Shown here piece after piece: positions 46,729 through 55,737 of a stretch of 57,291 nucleotides of DNA (positions within the stretch are counted from its first letter, which is position 1; each line of letters begins with the position of its first letter). The stretch is from Paenibacillus sp. GM2 (lineage in GTDB: Bacteria; Bacillota; Bacilli; Paenibacillales; Paenibacillaceae). Both the position numbers and the translations under genes were made by a program. Under the pieces are notes generated by a model. That model was not told the DNA's origin and did no database searches. It saw only the letters and a list, made by a program, of their open reading frames with translations. The stretch spans positions 10,112 to 67,402 of the forward strand of contig NZ_LN831274.1 of NCBI RefSeq assembly GCF_900069005.2, in the 5' to 3' direction.

Positions 46729-47353
46729 CGTTCTTTGCGATGAGAACCCCATCTACATAGCCCAAGCGATTCTAATAGTAAGAGTACGAGCCACCAGCCA
46801 CATTTGCGTTAACTCTCTATTGATCTATCGACGCGCGACACGAATAGCCGCTTGCAATCTGAAGTATAACTAAAACCAGGCAAACCGCCTCTAACAAAAC
46901 ACCCTATCGTCATTTATGCTGAACAGAAACTTTTCAACTGGCGTCCATTACGAATGAGATCATCGCCTTAAGGGGCGCTTTGCTCTATAGAAGAGATTAC
47001 CGAATAGACTTCGGAAAATTAAATTAGCGGTGCATGTAATGCAAAGGGTTGTAATGGTTACAGCGGCCCCTGGAATGGTATTTTTGATCGTTATGAATTT
47101 TCACAGGCCACACATAGCCGCATGTTATCTGATAAAACACCCTTTTCGGCAGTGGTTTTCAGCATTGAAAAGGATCAGGTAACACTTAAAATAACGACTG
47201 TTTTTTTGCATATTAACATCACGGATGTCCGTGACAAGTCAGTCCCCTGATTCAAAGCTATGTTGGAGGGCAAAGCTATCTCAACTCCACTAGGGGGGGT
47301 AAGAAACTGTATTTCCCGACCGGGAAGATCGTAATTAAGAAAGGCAGGTTACT
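46729..47353. other. Gene-free gap before the phospholipase D-like gene
   Basis: No gene is supported. The last 140 nt hold the palindrome TCACGGA-TG-TCCGTGA (47219-47234), a TTCCCG-AC-CGGGAA palindrome (47313-47326), and GGCAGG before the start codon. The rest shows no repeat I can match to the other families in this window. Confidence 0.5.
47219..47234. promoter_or_regulatory. Palindromic operator candidate upstream of the PLD-like gene
   Basis: A perfect 7+2+7 palindrome TCACGGATGTCCGTGA, 120 nt before the gene. Size and symmetry resemble a TetR-family site; no TetR gene lies in the window. Confidence 0.5.
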
Positions 47354-48814
47354 ATGAAAAAGAAAACATGGCAGCGACGGACGCTAAAATACGGACTGGT
47401 CGGTCTGACGCTGTACTTGCTCTATATAGTCGCATTCGGCCTCATACCTTATGCTTTTTTCCCTGAAGTAAACCAACAGTTTAAGGACAGCTTTGATTCA
47501 GCATCCTTTTACGGCTCTGAAGCCCCTTCAGTGGACAGAGCAGGAATTATGGAGATGGGAGAGGCCGGGCTGGAAGCGCGTGTTGGCCTGATTCATGCCG
47601 CTCAAAGCAGCCTAGATGTATCGTATTACTCCACCCATTGGGGCGACAGCACCCAAGTCTTCTTCGGCGCTCTGCTTGATGCTGCGAACCGTGGAGTTAA
47701 AGTCCGCTTTCTGATTGACGGAGTTGCCCATCACCTGACAAGCCAAGCGAAAACAACGGCCTATGCATTGGTGCAGAATCCAAATGTTGAGTTGAAATTT
47801 TATAATCCCGTGCAATTGCTTAAACCATGGACCTTCAATGGGAGGCTGCATGACAAATACATCATCGTGGATGATACGTTTGTGTTGCTTGGCGGACGGA
47901 ATATCGGAGACAAATACTTTGAGATGGAAGGATACAACAAGTCATACAGTCTGGATCGGGACGTACTGGTCTACAACACGGCTGCCGGAACATCTGATTC
48001 AGCTCAAAGCGTCATTCCACGGGTAAAACTGTATTTTGGGAAAATATGGGGCCTGAACACCTCTAAGCATACTTACGGCAAATTATCAGCGGTGCAAACC
48101 GCTGCTGGACAGCTGCAGACGGAGAGATTGGTTGAAACTTATCAGCATTTCATCGAGAACAAACCTTATCTTGTATCCGAGCATATTAATGCGGAGAAGA
48201 TCACCGTACCTACAGCAAAAATCAGCTTCATCCACAATCCAAGCTATACGCTGAAAAAAGAACCCCTTCTATGGTATCAACTCAGTGAACTAATCCTGAA
48301 CGCCGATCATAAAGTGACTATCCAAAGCCCTTACACCGTCTTGAATCGGACCATGGAAAATACCTTGAGGCAGGTTGGAAATAAAATTGAGCAATTCAGT
48401 CTGCTCACGAACTCACAGGCTTCTTCACCAAATGTGCTTGCTTATTCCAGTTACCTGGCCTCACGGACGGCTCTGGCAGATACCTTTGATCAAATCTATG
48501 AATATCAAGGCGATCATTCCTTACACGGAAAATCCTATTTAATTGATGACGATCTATCCTTGGTCGGCTCCTACAATCTGGATCTAAGAAGCACCTATAT
48601 TAATACCGAGGTCATGCTGGTGGTTCACGGTCGTCAGTTCCATGACCGGCTTGAAGATCATATGAGTGCTTACCAAACCGCTTCTGTGGTATACGACAAA
48701 AAGAATGGCTATTCCGATAGCTCGCAAATCCCCCCAAGAGACATCCCGTGGTACAAAAAATGGATCTCCTACCCGCTGCAGAAAATATCTTGGCTGTATA
48801 AGTTTTTACTATAA
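47354..48814 (+). CDS. Phospholipase D-superfamily protein, cardiolipin synthase-like
   Basis: 486 residues: a basic N-terminus and one membrane segment (about 13-33, YGLVGLTLYLLYIVAFGLI), then two PLD domains. The first has HDKYIIVDDTFVLLGGRNIG (HxKx4D), the second HGKSYLIDDDLSLVGSYNLD. Two complete HKD motifs indicate an active enzyme. The layout resembles E. coli ClsC/YmdC, which makes cardiolipin; other phosphodiester substrates are possible. It is on the plus strand, alone, in a non-syntenic region, with a terminator after it. Confidence 0.88.
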   Translation: MKKKTWQRRTLKYGLVGLTLYLLYIVAFGLIPYAFFPEVNQQFKDSFDSASFYGSEAPSVDRAGIMEMGEAGLEARVGLIHAAQSSLDVSYYSTHWGDSTQVFFGALLDAANRGVKVRFLIDGVAHHLTSQAKTTAYALVQNPNVELKFYNPVQLLKPWTFNGRLHDKYIIVDDTFVLLGGRNIGDKYFEMEGYNKSYSLDRDVLVYNTAAGTSDSAQSVIPRVKLYFGKIWGLNTSKHTYGKLSAVQTAAGQLQTERLVETYQHFIENKPYLVSEHINAEKITVPTAKISFIHNPSYTLKKEPLLWYQLSELILNADHKVTIQSPYTVLNRTMENTLRQVGNKIEQFSLLTNSQASSPNVLAYSSYLASRTALADTFDQIYEYQGDHSLHGKSYLIDDDLSLVGSYNLDLRSTYINTEVMLVVHGRQFHDRLEDHMSAYQTASVVYDKKNGYSDSSQIPPRDIPWYKKWISYPLQKISWLYKFLL

Positions 48815-48826
48815 AAAATAAAACAA

Positions 48827-48850
48827 GGGGGCAGGCGCCCCCTCTTCTAT
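48827..48850 (+). terminator. Terminator after the PLD-like gene
   Basis: Stem GGGGGC / GCCCCC followed by TCTTCTATTC. The T run is broken, so moderate strength. Confidence 0.65.
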
Positions 48851-49001
48851 TCATATTTCTATACATATTACCTCTGTGCAGGCTAACGAATTTTTTATTT
48901 GGTGAATGTCGTCTCGGTTGATGGCTGTCATATGACAAGACGACGGCTAAGCAACTTCAAGCATGACACGATAGATATACCGCTTTCTACCCTGGAACCT
49001 G

Positions 49002-49319
49002 CTACCTTCTGACTAAATCCTCCCGTACTGGTGTAAAGCAGTCCAGCAGCGCGCTTGGCTCCAAGGCTTTGGCGCCATGTCTGGCTCCACCCGGAATAAC
49101 CATGGTTTCCCCGGCCGCAATAACCCTCTTCTCTCCATCAATCGTAAACTCAACCTTGCCCTTCAGGCAGTAGGACATCTGCTCATGCGGATGCGCATGC
49201 TCATATCCTTCTGCCCCCGCTTCGAAATGAACCTCCATCATCATCAATGCAGCACCGGGCTGCATAATTTTGCGTGTGACACCAGGCTCGGCATTCTCCC
49301 ATTTTCCAATATTGCTCAT
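49002..49319 (-). CDS. Cupin protein, KdgF-like
   Basis: 105-residue single-domain cupin. Metal ligands are in GAEGYEHAHPHEQMSYCL (HxHx3-4Q/E type) and GGARHGAKALE. The pattern GAEGYxHAHPHxQxSY, then DGEKRVIAAG, then LDCFTPVREDL matches KdgF as I remember it, the enzyme that opens 4,5-unsaturated uronates released by lyases. It lies 73 nt downstream of a heparinase II/III-like gene, which would make such products. Function inferred from motif and context. GGAGCGGAG precedes the ATG. Confidence 0.75.
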   Translation of the reverse strand: MSNIGKWENAEPGVTRKIMQPGAALMMMEVHFEAGAEGYEHAHPHEQMSYCLKGKVEFTIDGEKRVIAAGETMVIPGGARHGAKALEPSALLDCFTPVREDLVRR

Positions 49320-49392
49320 CTCCGCTCCTCCTCTCCATGCGTAATTCCTTGGACCTAGGACAATAATTTCAGCCTGTTTTTAACCATTCCTA

Positions 49393-51699
49393 TCAAAAAG
49401 CCTTGCCGATCTCTATTTTCTGCGTCCGCCCCTGATCCGTAAAATAAAGATTGTAGCTGAAGCCTTGGTCATCCATAAAGTAGGACACATATTTTCCGCG
49501 TTCACTATGCCGCTTCGGTACAAGCAATGTAGCGATCCGGTGCGCGGCCGCAGGCGGCGTCTCGGCACGCAAATGCCAGTGTCTGGCAAGCCCTTCAATT
49601 TCCGCCGAATCAACACCTGTAAACTCGTCAGACTGGGTCAAGGTTAAATCCCCTGCAGAGCTGAACACAAAGCGGCCCTCCATATCCGCCTTGCACCCAT
49701 GAACATGAAATGCCTGACCCTTCAGCTCCATCTCATAGAGCGTGTGAAAGAGCCACTCTACACGTCCTGGCTGCTCCAAATCTATCGAATCGACGATCAC
49801 GAAATAAGCGTTCTGCACAAAATAAATTTCCCTTTTATATTGTTTTAAATAGGGTACGTGCTCAAGATAAGCTGGTGTCGGATTCATCCGCACATAGCAA
49901 TAGTCTTTGTGGTGAAAGGCGTCCTCCACTTCGCCCCGGGCAGCAATATTCAGCGGCTTATTCATATCTGCAAACTGGCCTTGATTATCGATCAGGATGG
50001 CGTTCTTGGAATGCGTCTGTCTGCGCCACTTCACATGCATCGAGCTGTTAAAAGCAATATAATACCCGCTCTCTATCGCCAGCGGCTCGCCGAAGGCATG
50101 CAGCAGGAATGCCCCTTGATCACCGTGGCTATGGCTAACAGAGCCGTAACGACTGCTCTTGGCAATCAGCGTGATTTGCTCCTCAGGATTATGCATCCGA
50201 TGATGTAGCGCTACCCAGCCGATATCTCGGAACCATTTGACCGGCTCAATCCCCTCAGGCTCTACCGCTTGAACTATCGGATAGTTATAGCGATACAACA
50301 GCTCGTCGAAGTGGAAATCCCACCAACCATAGTTATAAAACATTTTATCCGCTTCCGGGTTCCGATCCTTGAGCTGTTCATAATACCATTGATACCAACC
50401 GTTGCCGGTCACCCCCGCATACTGGCGCATGTTATAGCCCGCTTTCTTGATGAAGCCGTCCCCCAGCGAAGAATTATCACCGAATGAAGCACGGGTCGAT
50501 GTGACGGGGCTGTAGCAGTATAGCGGAAAATCTCCCGTACGCTGAAAAAAGGGCCGCCGGAATACGTCCAGCCCGGTAAAGTTTCTCAGCAAATCGAGCG
50601 CTTCAGTCAGATAAGCCATGCCTGTAGTCCAATAATGCGGGCCTTCGGCCCAACCGCCATCTTTTCCTCCCCAAGGAGAGAACAGCGTATAGTAATACTC
50701 TACCGTATAATCGAGCCACTTCCTCACCTCGGGCTCATCATCCAATAAAGCGATGCAGCAAGGAATCAGCACCGACGAAAGAGAGCGGACAGCGTGGCTG
50801 TCATAAGGCACATGATGGATTTTGGAGCGTTCTATCACATGTACAGCAACCTGACGGGCGCGGCGCAGGAGTTGATTCCGCACAAGTCCCCGCTCATCCT
50901 CCGACAGCTCTTCAAAGAGCCAGTCATACCCCCAGGCAAGCGCACCGGCGATGCGGAAGGCAGCCTCATCGTTATAATCGCGGCTGGTTGGGCCATCGGG
51001 ATCCCAAGAAGCGGCATGCAGCAGCCAGCGTTTAGCCTGATCAAATAGTTCTTCGTCCTTCAGCACGACAGCAGCAATACTCAAATGCCGAATCGCATAC
51101 AGAACCTCCTGGCAATCTAGATAGCTCTGACGCCACAGCGCAGCCGTCCGCTGATTGCCCGGATATGGCTTCGGCTCCGCGATTAAATCCCGGCTGACCC
51201 AGGGCAACACGGACCGTTCGTAAAACTCAGACCAGCCAGCGTCCGCTGCGTTATGCTCTATCCTTTCACGAAAAGCTTCCAGCTGATGAGCCTGAAGCCA
51301 TAACCTAGGATGTGCAGTCTGAGCCTGTACATATCGGTCGACCCGTGAAGCCAGAGGGGTCTCCGGCAGCCCGACAGGAACCATAAACCTCCGTACCTGG
51401 CTCCAGTCAGACCGCTCGCCCGTGCTCTCTATCAGCGCATAACGCCAATAATAATTCCCCGGCGATAGCGCTGCATCAGGGGTGAAAAAATTATAGGAAA
51501 CCGGTCCATACGAGCGAGTGTGCTCCTGGCTAAAATCCGGAGCCGCGGAAATCTCCAGCATATATCTATCCTCTTCCAGCTTGGCGGGAATCCAGGTGAA
51601 CCGCGGCGGATTCTCATAGATTTCCGTCTCTTCGTCGGGCTGGTATTGAACCGTCAAATCTCCACTTAAAGGCTGGTACAACGCATTCGTGGTGCTCAT
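49393..51699 (-). CDS. Heparinase II/III-family polysaccharide lyase
   Basis: 768 residues, no signal peptide seen. The N-terminal beta part (about 1-130, SPGNYYWRYAL) resembles the DUF4962-type module. The alpha/alpha toroid follows, with candidate catalytic residues in HHVPYDSHAVRSLSSVL and GGWAEGPHYWTTGM. The C-terminal beta-sheet Hepar_II_III domain has SVSHSHGDQGAFLLHAFGEP and QTHSKNAILIDNQGQ. Such enzymes cleave uronate polysaccharides by beta-elimination; heparin, alginate or another glycan cannot be told apart here. Without a signal it would act on imported oligosaccharides. ATG at 51699 has GGAGG 11 nt upstream. Confidence 0.82.
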   Translation of the reverse strand: MSTTNALYQPLSGDLTVQYQPDEETEIYENPPRFTWIPAKLEEDRYMLEISAAPDFSQEHTRSYGPVSYNFFTPDAALSPGNYYWRYALIESTGERSDWSQVRRFMVPVGLPETPLASRVDRYVQAQTAHPRLWLQAHQLEAFRERIEHNAADAGWSEFYERSVLPWVSRDLIAEPKPYPGNQRTAALWRQSYLDCQEVLYAIRHLSIAAVVLKDEELFDQAKRWLLHAASWDPDGPTSRDYNDEAAFRIAGALAWGYDWLFEELSEDERGLVRNQLLRRARQVAVHVIERSKIHHVPYDSHAVRSLSSVLIPCCIALLDDEPEVRKWLDYTVEYYYTLFSPWGGKDGGWAEGPHYWTTGMAYLTEALDLLRNFTGLDVFRRPFFQRTGDFPLYCYSPVTSTRASFGDNSSLGDGFIKKAGYNMRQYAGVTGNGWYQWYYEQLKDRNPEADKMFYNYGWWDFHFDELLYRYNYPIVQAVEPEGIEPVKWFRDIGWVALHHRMHNPEEQITLIAKSSRYGSVSHSHGDQGAFLLHAFGEPLAIESGYYIAFNSSMHVKWRRQTHSKNAILIDNQGQFADMNKPLNIAARGEVEDAFHHKDYCYVRMNPTPAYLEHVPYLKQYKREIYFVQNAYFVIVDSIDLEQPGRVEWLFHTLYEMELKGQAFHVHGCKADMEGRFVFSSAGDLTLTQSDEFTGVDSAEIEGLARHWHLRAETPPAAAHRIATLLVPKRHSERGKYVSYFMDDQGFSYNLYFTDQGRTQKIEIGKAF

Positions 51700-52002
51700 C
51701 AGAAAGCATGCCTCCATCCTCTTATTATTGATATATGTTGAACTGCTGGCAGAGCGAAAATAGGCAAGCGGGTACAATCTTCAAAAGAAGAACCACTTTG
51801 GAGATTGATCCCAGGTGAAGTGATTCAGAAGAAGCAGCAAGCTTGCTGTAAGAAAGCTGCTTCGAAGCGAAGCGGGCTTCGCCTTTGTGAACGGATTTCT
51901 GCCTTATTGGATGCAAATACTTCATAAAGAAAATCTGTAACAGACAGCGATCGCGAGAACATTTCACCTGGCTGCCTTCATCCGTACAAATGAGTTCAAC
52001 AG
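51700..52002. other. Gap between the dehydrogenase and heparinase genes
   Basis: No gene supported. Two hairpins, AAGCAGC / GCTGCTT (51832-51838 with 51856-51862) and GCGAAGC / GCTTCGC (51867-51873 with 51876-51882), lie about 120 nt after the dehydrogenase stop and may act as a weak terminator or processing site. Confidence 0.45.
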
Positions 52003-52770
52003 CTAGCGCATAAATAATCCACCATTAACCTCGATCGTCTCTCCTGTCAGATAATCGGATAGGGATGAAGCCAGATACAAGGCTGCATTCGCCACATCCT
52101 GAGGCGCTCCTTCCCGGCCAAGCGGAATTTTCGCCACGGTTGCCTCTCTCCCCTGATCGGAGGTATGCGTAGCATGAAACGCCGTCCGTCCGATAAATCC
52201 CGGCGAGATACAATTCACTTGAATGCCGTGCGGAGCAAGCTCTTTAGCCAGGCCTTTGGCATAAGCCATGACCGCAGCTTTACTCGCTGCATAGATCGAG
52301 GCTCCGGGACCACCCCCGTCATGCGCTGCTACCGAGGTCAAATGAATGATTTTCCCTGCGCCCTTGGCCTGCATCCCTGAAATCACAAGCTTGCTCATGA
52401 ACACGCAGGACTTGAAATTCACATCCATGACGCGGCTATAATGCTCCTCGGTCATCTCGCCATTTAATATGCGCTTGATCAAATCTCCGGCATTGTTTAC
52501 TAGAATATCTACCGTTCCGCCAAGCCGCTCCTGTGCCTCATGAACCAAAGAGGTCATATCCTCTAGCTTTGTCAAATCGGCATAACATGCCACCGCGCGG
52601 CCGCCGGCCTGAATAATGCTCGCGGCTGCGGCCTCGGCCTCCTCTTTGCCCTTGCGATAATGCACAGCAACAGCCGCTCCCGACGCGGCCAGCGTCTCAG
52701 CTATCTGCCGTCCGATTCCGGCACTTGCGCCGGTGACCAAAGCGATTTTCCCTTGCAACTGAATCATCAT
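52003..52770 (-). CDS. Short-chain dehydrogenase/reductase
   Basis: 255-residue classical SDR. NAD(P) motif VTGASAGIGRQIAE, NNAG (ILVNNAGDL), catalytic Ser in IIHLTSVAA and YxxxK in ASIYAASKAAV, and the C-terminal SDYLTGETIEVNGGLF. Sequence is FabG/glucose dehydrogenase-like, so substrate is not set by family. Next to a lyase and KdgF-like cupin it could reduce 5-keto-4-deoxyuronate or DEH to KDG. Start codon overlaps the kinase stop (ATGA), so it is translated with the two-component genes. Confidence 0.88.
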   Translation of the reverse strand: MMIQLQGKIALVTGASAGIGRQIAETLAASGAAVAVHYRKGKEEAEAAAASIIQAGGRAVACYADLTKLEDMTSLVHEAQERLGGTVDILVNNAGDLIKRILNGEMTEEHYSRVMDVNFKSCVFMSKLVISGMQAKGAGKIIHLTSVAAHDGGGPGASIYAASKAAVMAYAKGLAKELAPHGIQVNCISPGFIGRTAFHATHTSDQGREATVAKIPLGREGAPQDVANAALYLASSLSDYLTGETIEVNGGLFMR

Positions 52771-54623
52771 CCCGTACCCTCCTCATATCTGCAGACGATG
52801 CTGCCATCCGATGGCAGCGACATTATAATCTTCGTTCCCTGACCTATGAGACTATCGATTGATAAGCCATACGTCTCCCCATATACCATCTGAATCCGGC
52901 GATGCACATTCATCAGCCCCAGTCCGCCTTGATGATACGTCGTCTGCGAATCAGCTTCGGCCAACTGGTTCAAGCGCAGCTTCTCCCTGACCGCATGCAG
53001 CTGATCCACGGATATCCCTACCCCGTTATCAGCTACGGCCAGGATGAAGCGATCTCCTTCCGTATATCCGCGAATCCCGATGAAGTGATGTTTTTGAATT
53101 CCGTTCGGGAAAGCGTGCTGAAACACATTTTCGATCAACGGCTGTAAGGTGAGGCGCACCATTTTATGAAGCAGCAGATGGGGCGGTATATCTACCTCCA
53201 GCTCAAATTGCCTCTGCGTGCGATACTGTAAAATTTTCATATAATTCAGCACATGCTTCAGCTCATCAACGACCGTGATCTCCGTCAGACTCGTCTGAAT
53301 GGCATAACGCAGCATCGACGCCATGGCCTCGACCATCTCCATAATCTCCTCGGAGTCCTGTACTACCGCATAGCATTTAATCGTTTCCAGCGTGTTGTAG
53401 AGAAAATGGGGATTAATTTGCAGCTGCAGCGCCTGGAATTCCGCCTTATGCTGCTCCAAGGCGATCCGCTGCACGCTCAGCTCAGCTTTCTGGGATTTCA
53501 GCTCGGCTTCATAGACCTGCTCGATCATATCCGACAGCCGGGTCAGCATTTTGTTATAGTTGTGAATCAAATAACCGAATTCATCCTCACGATCGCCTGG
53601 ATCGATCGTTTGCCATTCCCCCTTTTCCATCAGACGCATATTTCGTACCAGCTTCCTCAGCGGCTGCACCAGCGACTTGCCAAATCGACCGGCGATCCAA
53701 AGCGCAACGAGCAGGGTGACCGCCCCGGCAATAACGGTCGTATAGCGAATATTCATAATCGGCTGGCGCAGTTCGCTGACCGGTACGGATATGACCATAC
53801 GCCAATCGGCGGCCTGCAGCTGCTGCGAGACGTACATCCGATTCTGTCCGCCAATCCGCTCGGTAAAGGTATCCTCTCCCGCCAACAGTCTTTGTTTAAT
53901 CACTTCGTCCATATATTCATCGGCCTCTACCTGATGTGGTTTGTCAACGAAGTTCCCCTTCGCATCAATAATGAAGGAATAACCTTGCTCCCCCAGATCC
54001 ATCTGGCCCCACAGCTTGGAGATCTCCCGCGTATTCAGCTTCATGCCGAGGATTCCCCTCGGCTTATGCGATACGATGCCGCGTACCCGCCGCACAAAGG
54101 TAATATACTGCTCATCCTCCGGGGCAACTGACGCCGAATTAATAAGCGCTCCCATGCCATTTTCCGGGAGACTTTGTTCTATCAACTCATAATAGGATAT
54201 ATAATCCTTCACTTCGCTCTGGATCATATCTTTGGTTGTGATCGCTTTGCCATCCTGATTAATGATATAGATCAGCTCGATCTGCGGGTACACTATAAAA
54301 GCCGAATCGAAAACTTCGCTCTGGATTTTCTGCGACAGCTCGTAATATTGATAGCCATCGTCCGGGTCCATCTCCATGAACTTCAGGACATCGCTGCTCG
54401 ATAGAATCGTCTTGCTGGCATTATCAAACGTCTGCAAATATAGGTCCGTGTGATAGGCCGCATGAGTGATCATTTGTGACAGATACCGTTCGAGCTGACG
54501 ATCCAGAAGCTTGGAGGATTGGAAATAGGTAATGGTGCCGACCACCGATAAAGAGACAACGATCAGAATCATGAAATAACCGAAAATACGGTTGGATATG
54601 CTTCTGCGAAAAAAACGCGGCAT
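52767..54623 (-). CDS. Sensor histidine kinase, YesM/LytS type
   Basis: 618 residues. Membrane segment 1 (FGYFMILIVVSLSVVGTITYF), an extracellular Cache-like sensor (about 40-285), membrane segment 2 (TTVIAGAVTLLVALWIAG), HAMP, the His_kinase domain with the phospho-acceptor in LQINPHFLYNTLETIK, and the HATPase with VADNGVGIS and GGLGLMNVHRRI. This type controls carbohydrate uptake loci in Paenibacillus and Bacillus. The ATG overlaps the regulator stop by one base (TGATG). Confidence 0.94.
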   Translation of the reverse strand: MPRFFRRSISNRIFGYFMILIVVSLSVVGTITYFQSSKLLDRQLERYLSQMITHAAYHTDLYLQTFDNASKTILSSSDVLKFMEMDPDDGYQYYELSQKIQSEVFDSAFIVYPQIELIYIINQDGKAITTKDMIQSEVKDYISYYELIEQSLPENGMGALINSASVAPEDEQYITFVRRVRGIVSHKPRGILGMKLNTREISKLWGQMDLGEQGYSFIIDAKGNFVDKPHQVEADEYMDEVIKQRLLAGEDTFTERIGGQNRMYVSQQLQAADWRMVISVPVSELRQPIMNIRYTTVIAGAVTLLVALWIAGRFGKSLVQPLRKLVRNMRLMEKGEWQTIDPGDREDEFGYLIHNYNKMLTRLSDMIEQVYEAELKSQKAELSVQRIALEQHKAEFQALQLQINPHFLYNTLETIKCYAVVQDSEEIMEMVEAMASMLRYAIQTSLTEITVVDELKHVLNYMKILQYRTQRQFELEVDIPPHLLLHKMVRLTLQPLIENVFQHAFPNGIQKHHFIGIRGYTEGDRFILAVADNGVGISVDQLHAVREKLRLNQLAEADSQTTYHQGGLGLMNVHRRIQMVYGETYGLSIDSLIGQGTKIIMSLPSDGSIVCRYEEGTG

Positions 54624-55660
54624 CAGATTCCCAGCTTCTGACGATATTCCGAAGGTGAGATGCCTTCGTATTTTTTGAAGGTCTTGGTGAAGTTGGAGTG
54701 ATCGGCATACCCAACCGCATAGGAAATATCCGTAATTCGATACCGCTCTTCGCCCAGCATTCGCTTGGCATGCTCCATTCGCCGTTTTGTCCGGTACTGT
54801 ACGAAGGTCTCGCCGGTCATCTGTTTGAACATGACGCTGAAATAATTCGGATGAAGCCCAAGCAGCTCGGCAGCCTCCTCCAGGGATATTTCACTGCCCA
54901 GATTTTGCTCGATGTATTTCTTCACTTCTTCAATCGGGTCTTTTAGCTTCCCCTTCCGCCGTTTCTGTAAAAAGCATACGGTTTCCCGGATTCCATCGAC
55001 AAAATAGCGATAGGCCGTGGGGAACAACATACCTTGCTCAGGTTTGAACGGAGGCAGCAGAATGTTTACATCCCGGGCCTTTAATTTCTTCTCCAGCAGG
55101 GCGTGGAGCTCTGCCAGCATCTTGGTCCGCTCCGCATCCGGCCATTGATAGGAGCCCATTTCCTGTTCCCGGATTCGCAGAAGCTCCTCCACTCGTTCCT
55201 GGTTCAAATAATAAACCGCTTGCTCCATCTCCTGGATCCATTCATCGGCTTTGGCAACAGACAGATACGAAGAAGCGGTCTTGGCGGCTTCCGCTCGCTG
55301 TACAAGCTTGCGCAGCGTATCCTGCAAATCTCGCTTACTGATTGGTTTAAGCAAATATTCCTTGACCCCGTAACTGATGCAGGTCTGCGCATACGTAAAA
55401 TCACCGTAACCCGAGATGACCACCGTCTGAATCGGTACATTCATCTCCTCAATCTGTGCGCACAATGCCAGACCATCCATCACCGGCATCCGGATATCGG
55501 TAAACACAAAATCGGGGAGCTCCTCCTGAATCGCGGCAAGCGCCTCCTCACCGTTCGCGGCCTGGCGGATCGAAGCGATATCTATCCCGGACTGCTGCAA
55601 AAATACCGTCAACCCTTTTAGAATCATAGGTTCATCGTCCACAATCAGAATTCGGTACAT
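54623..55660 (-). CDS. Response regulator with AraC DNA-binding domain, YesN type
   Basis: 345 residues. Receiver domain with phospho-acceptor Asp in DFVFTDIRMPVMDG and Lys in YLLKPISKRDL; C-terminal AraC double helix-turn-helix (SLEEAAELLGLHPNYFSVMF; ITDISYAVGYADHSNFTKTF). Partner of the downstream kinase; likely activates the adjacent solute-binding-protein operon. First gene of the regulator-kinase-dehydrogenase run. Confidence 0.95.
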   Translation of the reverse strand: MYRILIVDDEPMILKGLTVFLQQSGIDIASIRQAANGEEALAAIQEELPDFVFTDIRMPVMDGLALCAQIEEMNVPIQTVVISGYGDFTYAQTCISYGVKEYLLKPISKRDLQDTLRKLVQRAEAAKTASSYLSVAKADEWIQEMEQAVYYLNQERVEELLRIREQEMGSYQWPDAERTKMLAELHALLEKKLKARDVNILLPPFKPEQGMLFPTAYRYFVDGIRETVCFLQKRRKGKLKDPIEEVKKYIEQNLGSEISLEEAAELLGLHPNYFSVMFKQMTGETFVQYRTKRRMEHAKRMLGEERYRITDISYAVGYADHSNFTKTFKKYEGISPSEYRQKLGI

Positions 55661-55737
55661 GCTTAAGTAGCAGCTCCTTTCGATTTCGGATTTTGCTTAG
55701 CAGTTAGCCAGATAACCGTCTGCGAGGCGATTCACGT

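Noticed and set aside
53253..54131. 292-residue open frame on the plus strand
   Set aside because: It lies wholly antisense to the histidine kinase gene, whose domains are complete; no ribosome site and no recognisable motif.
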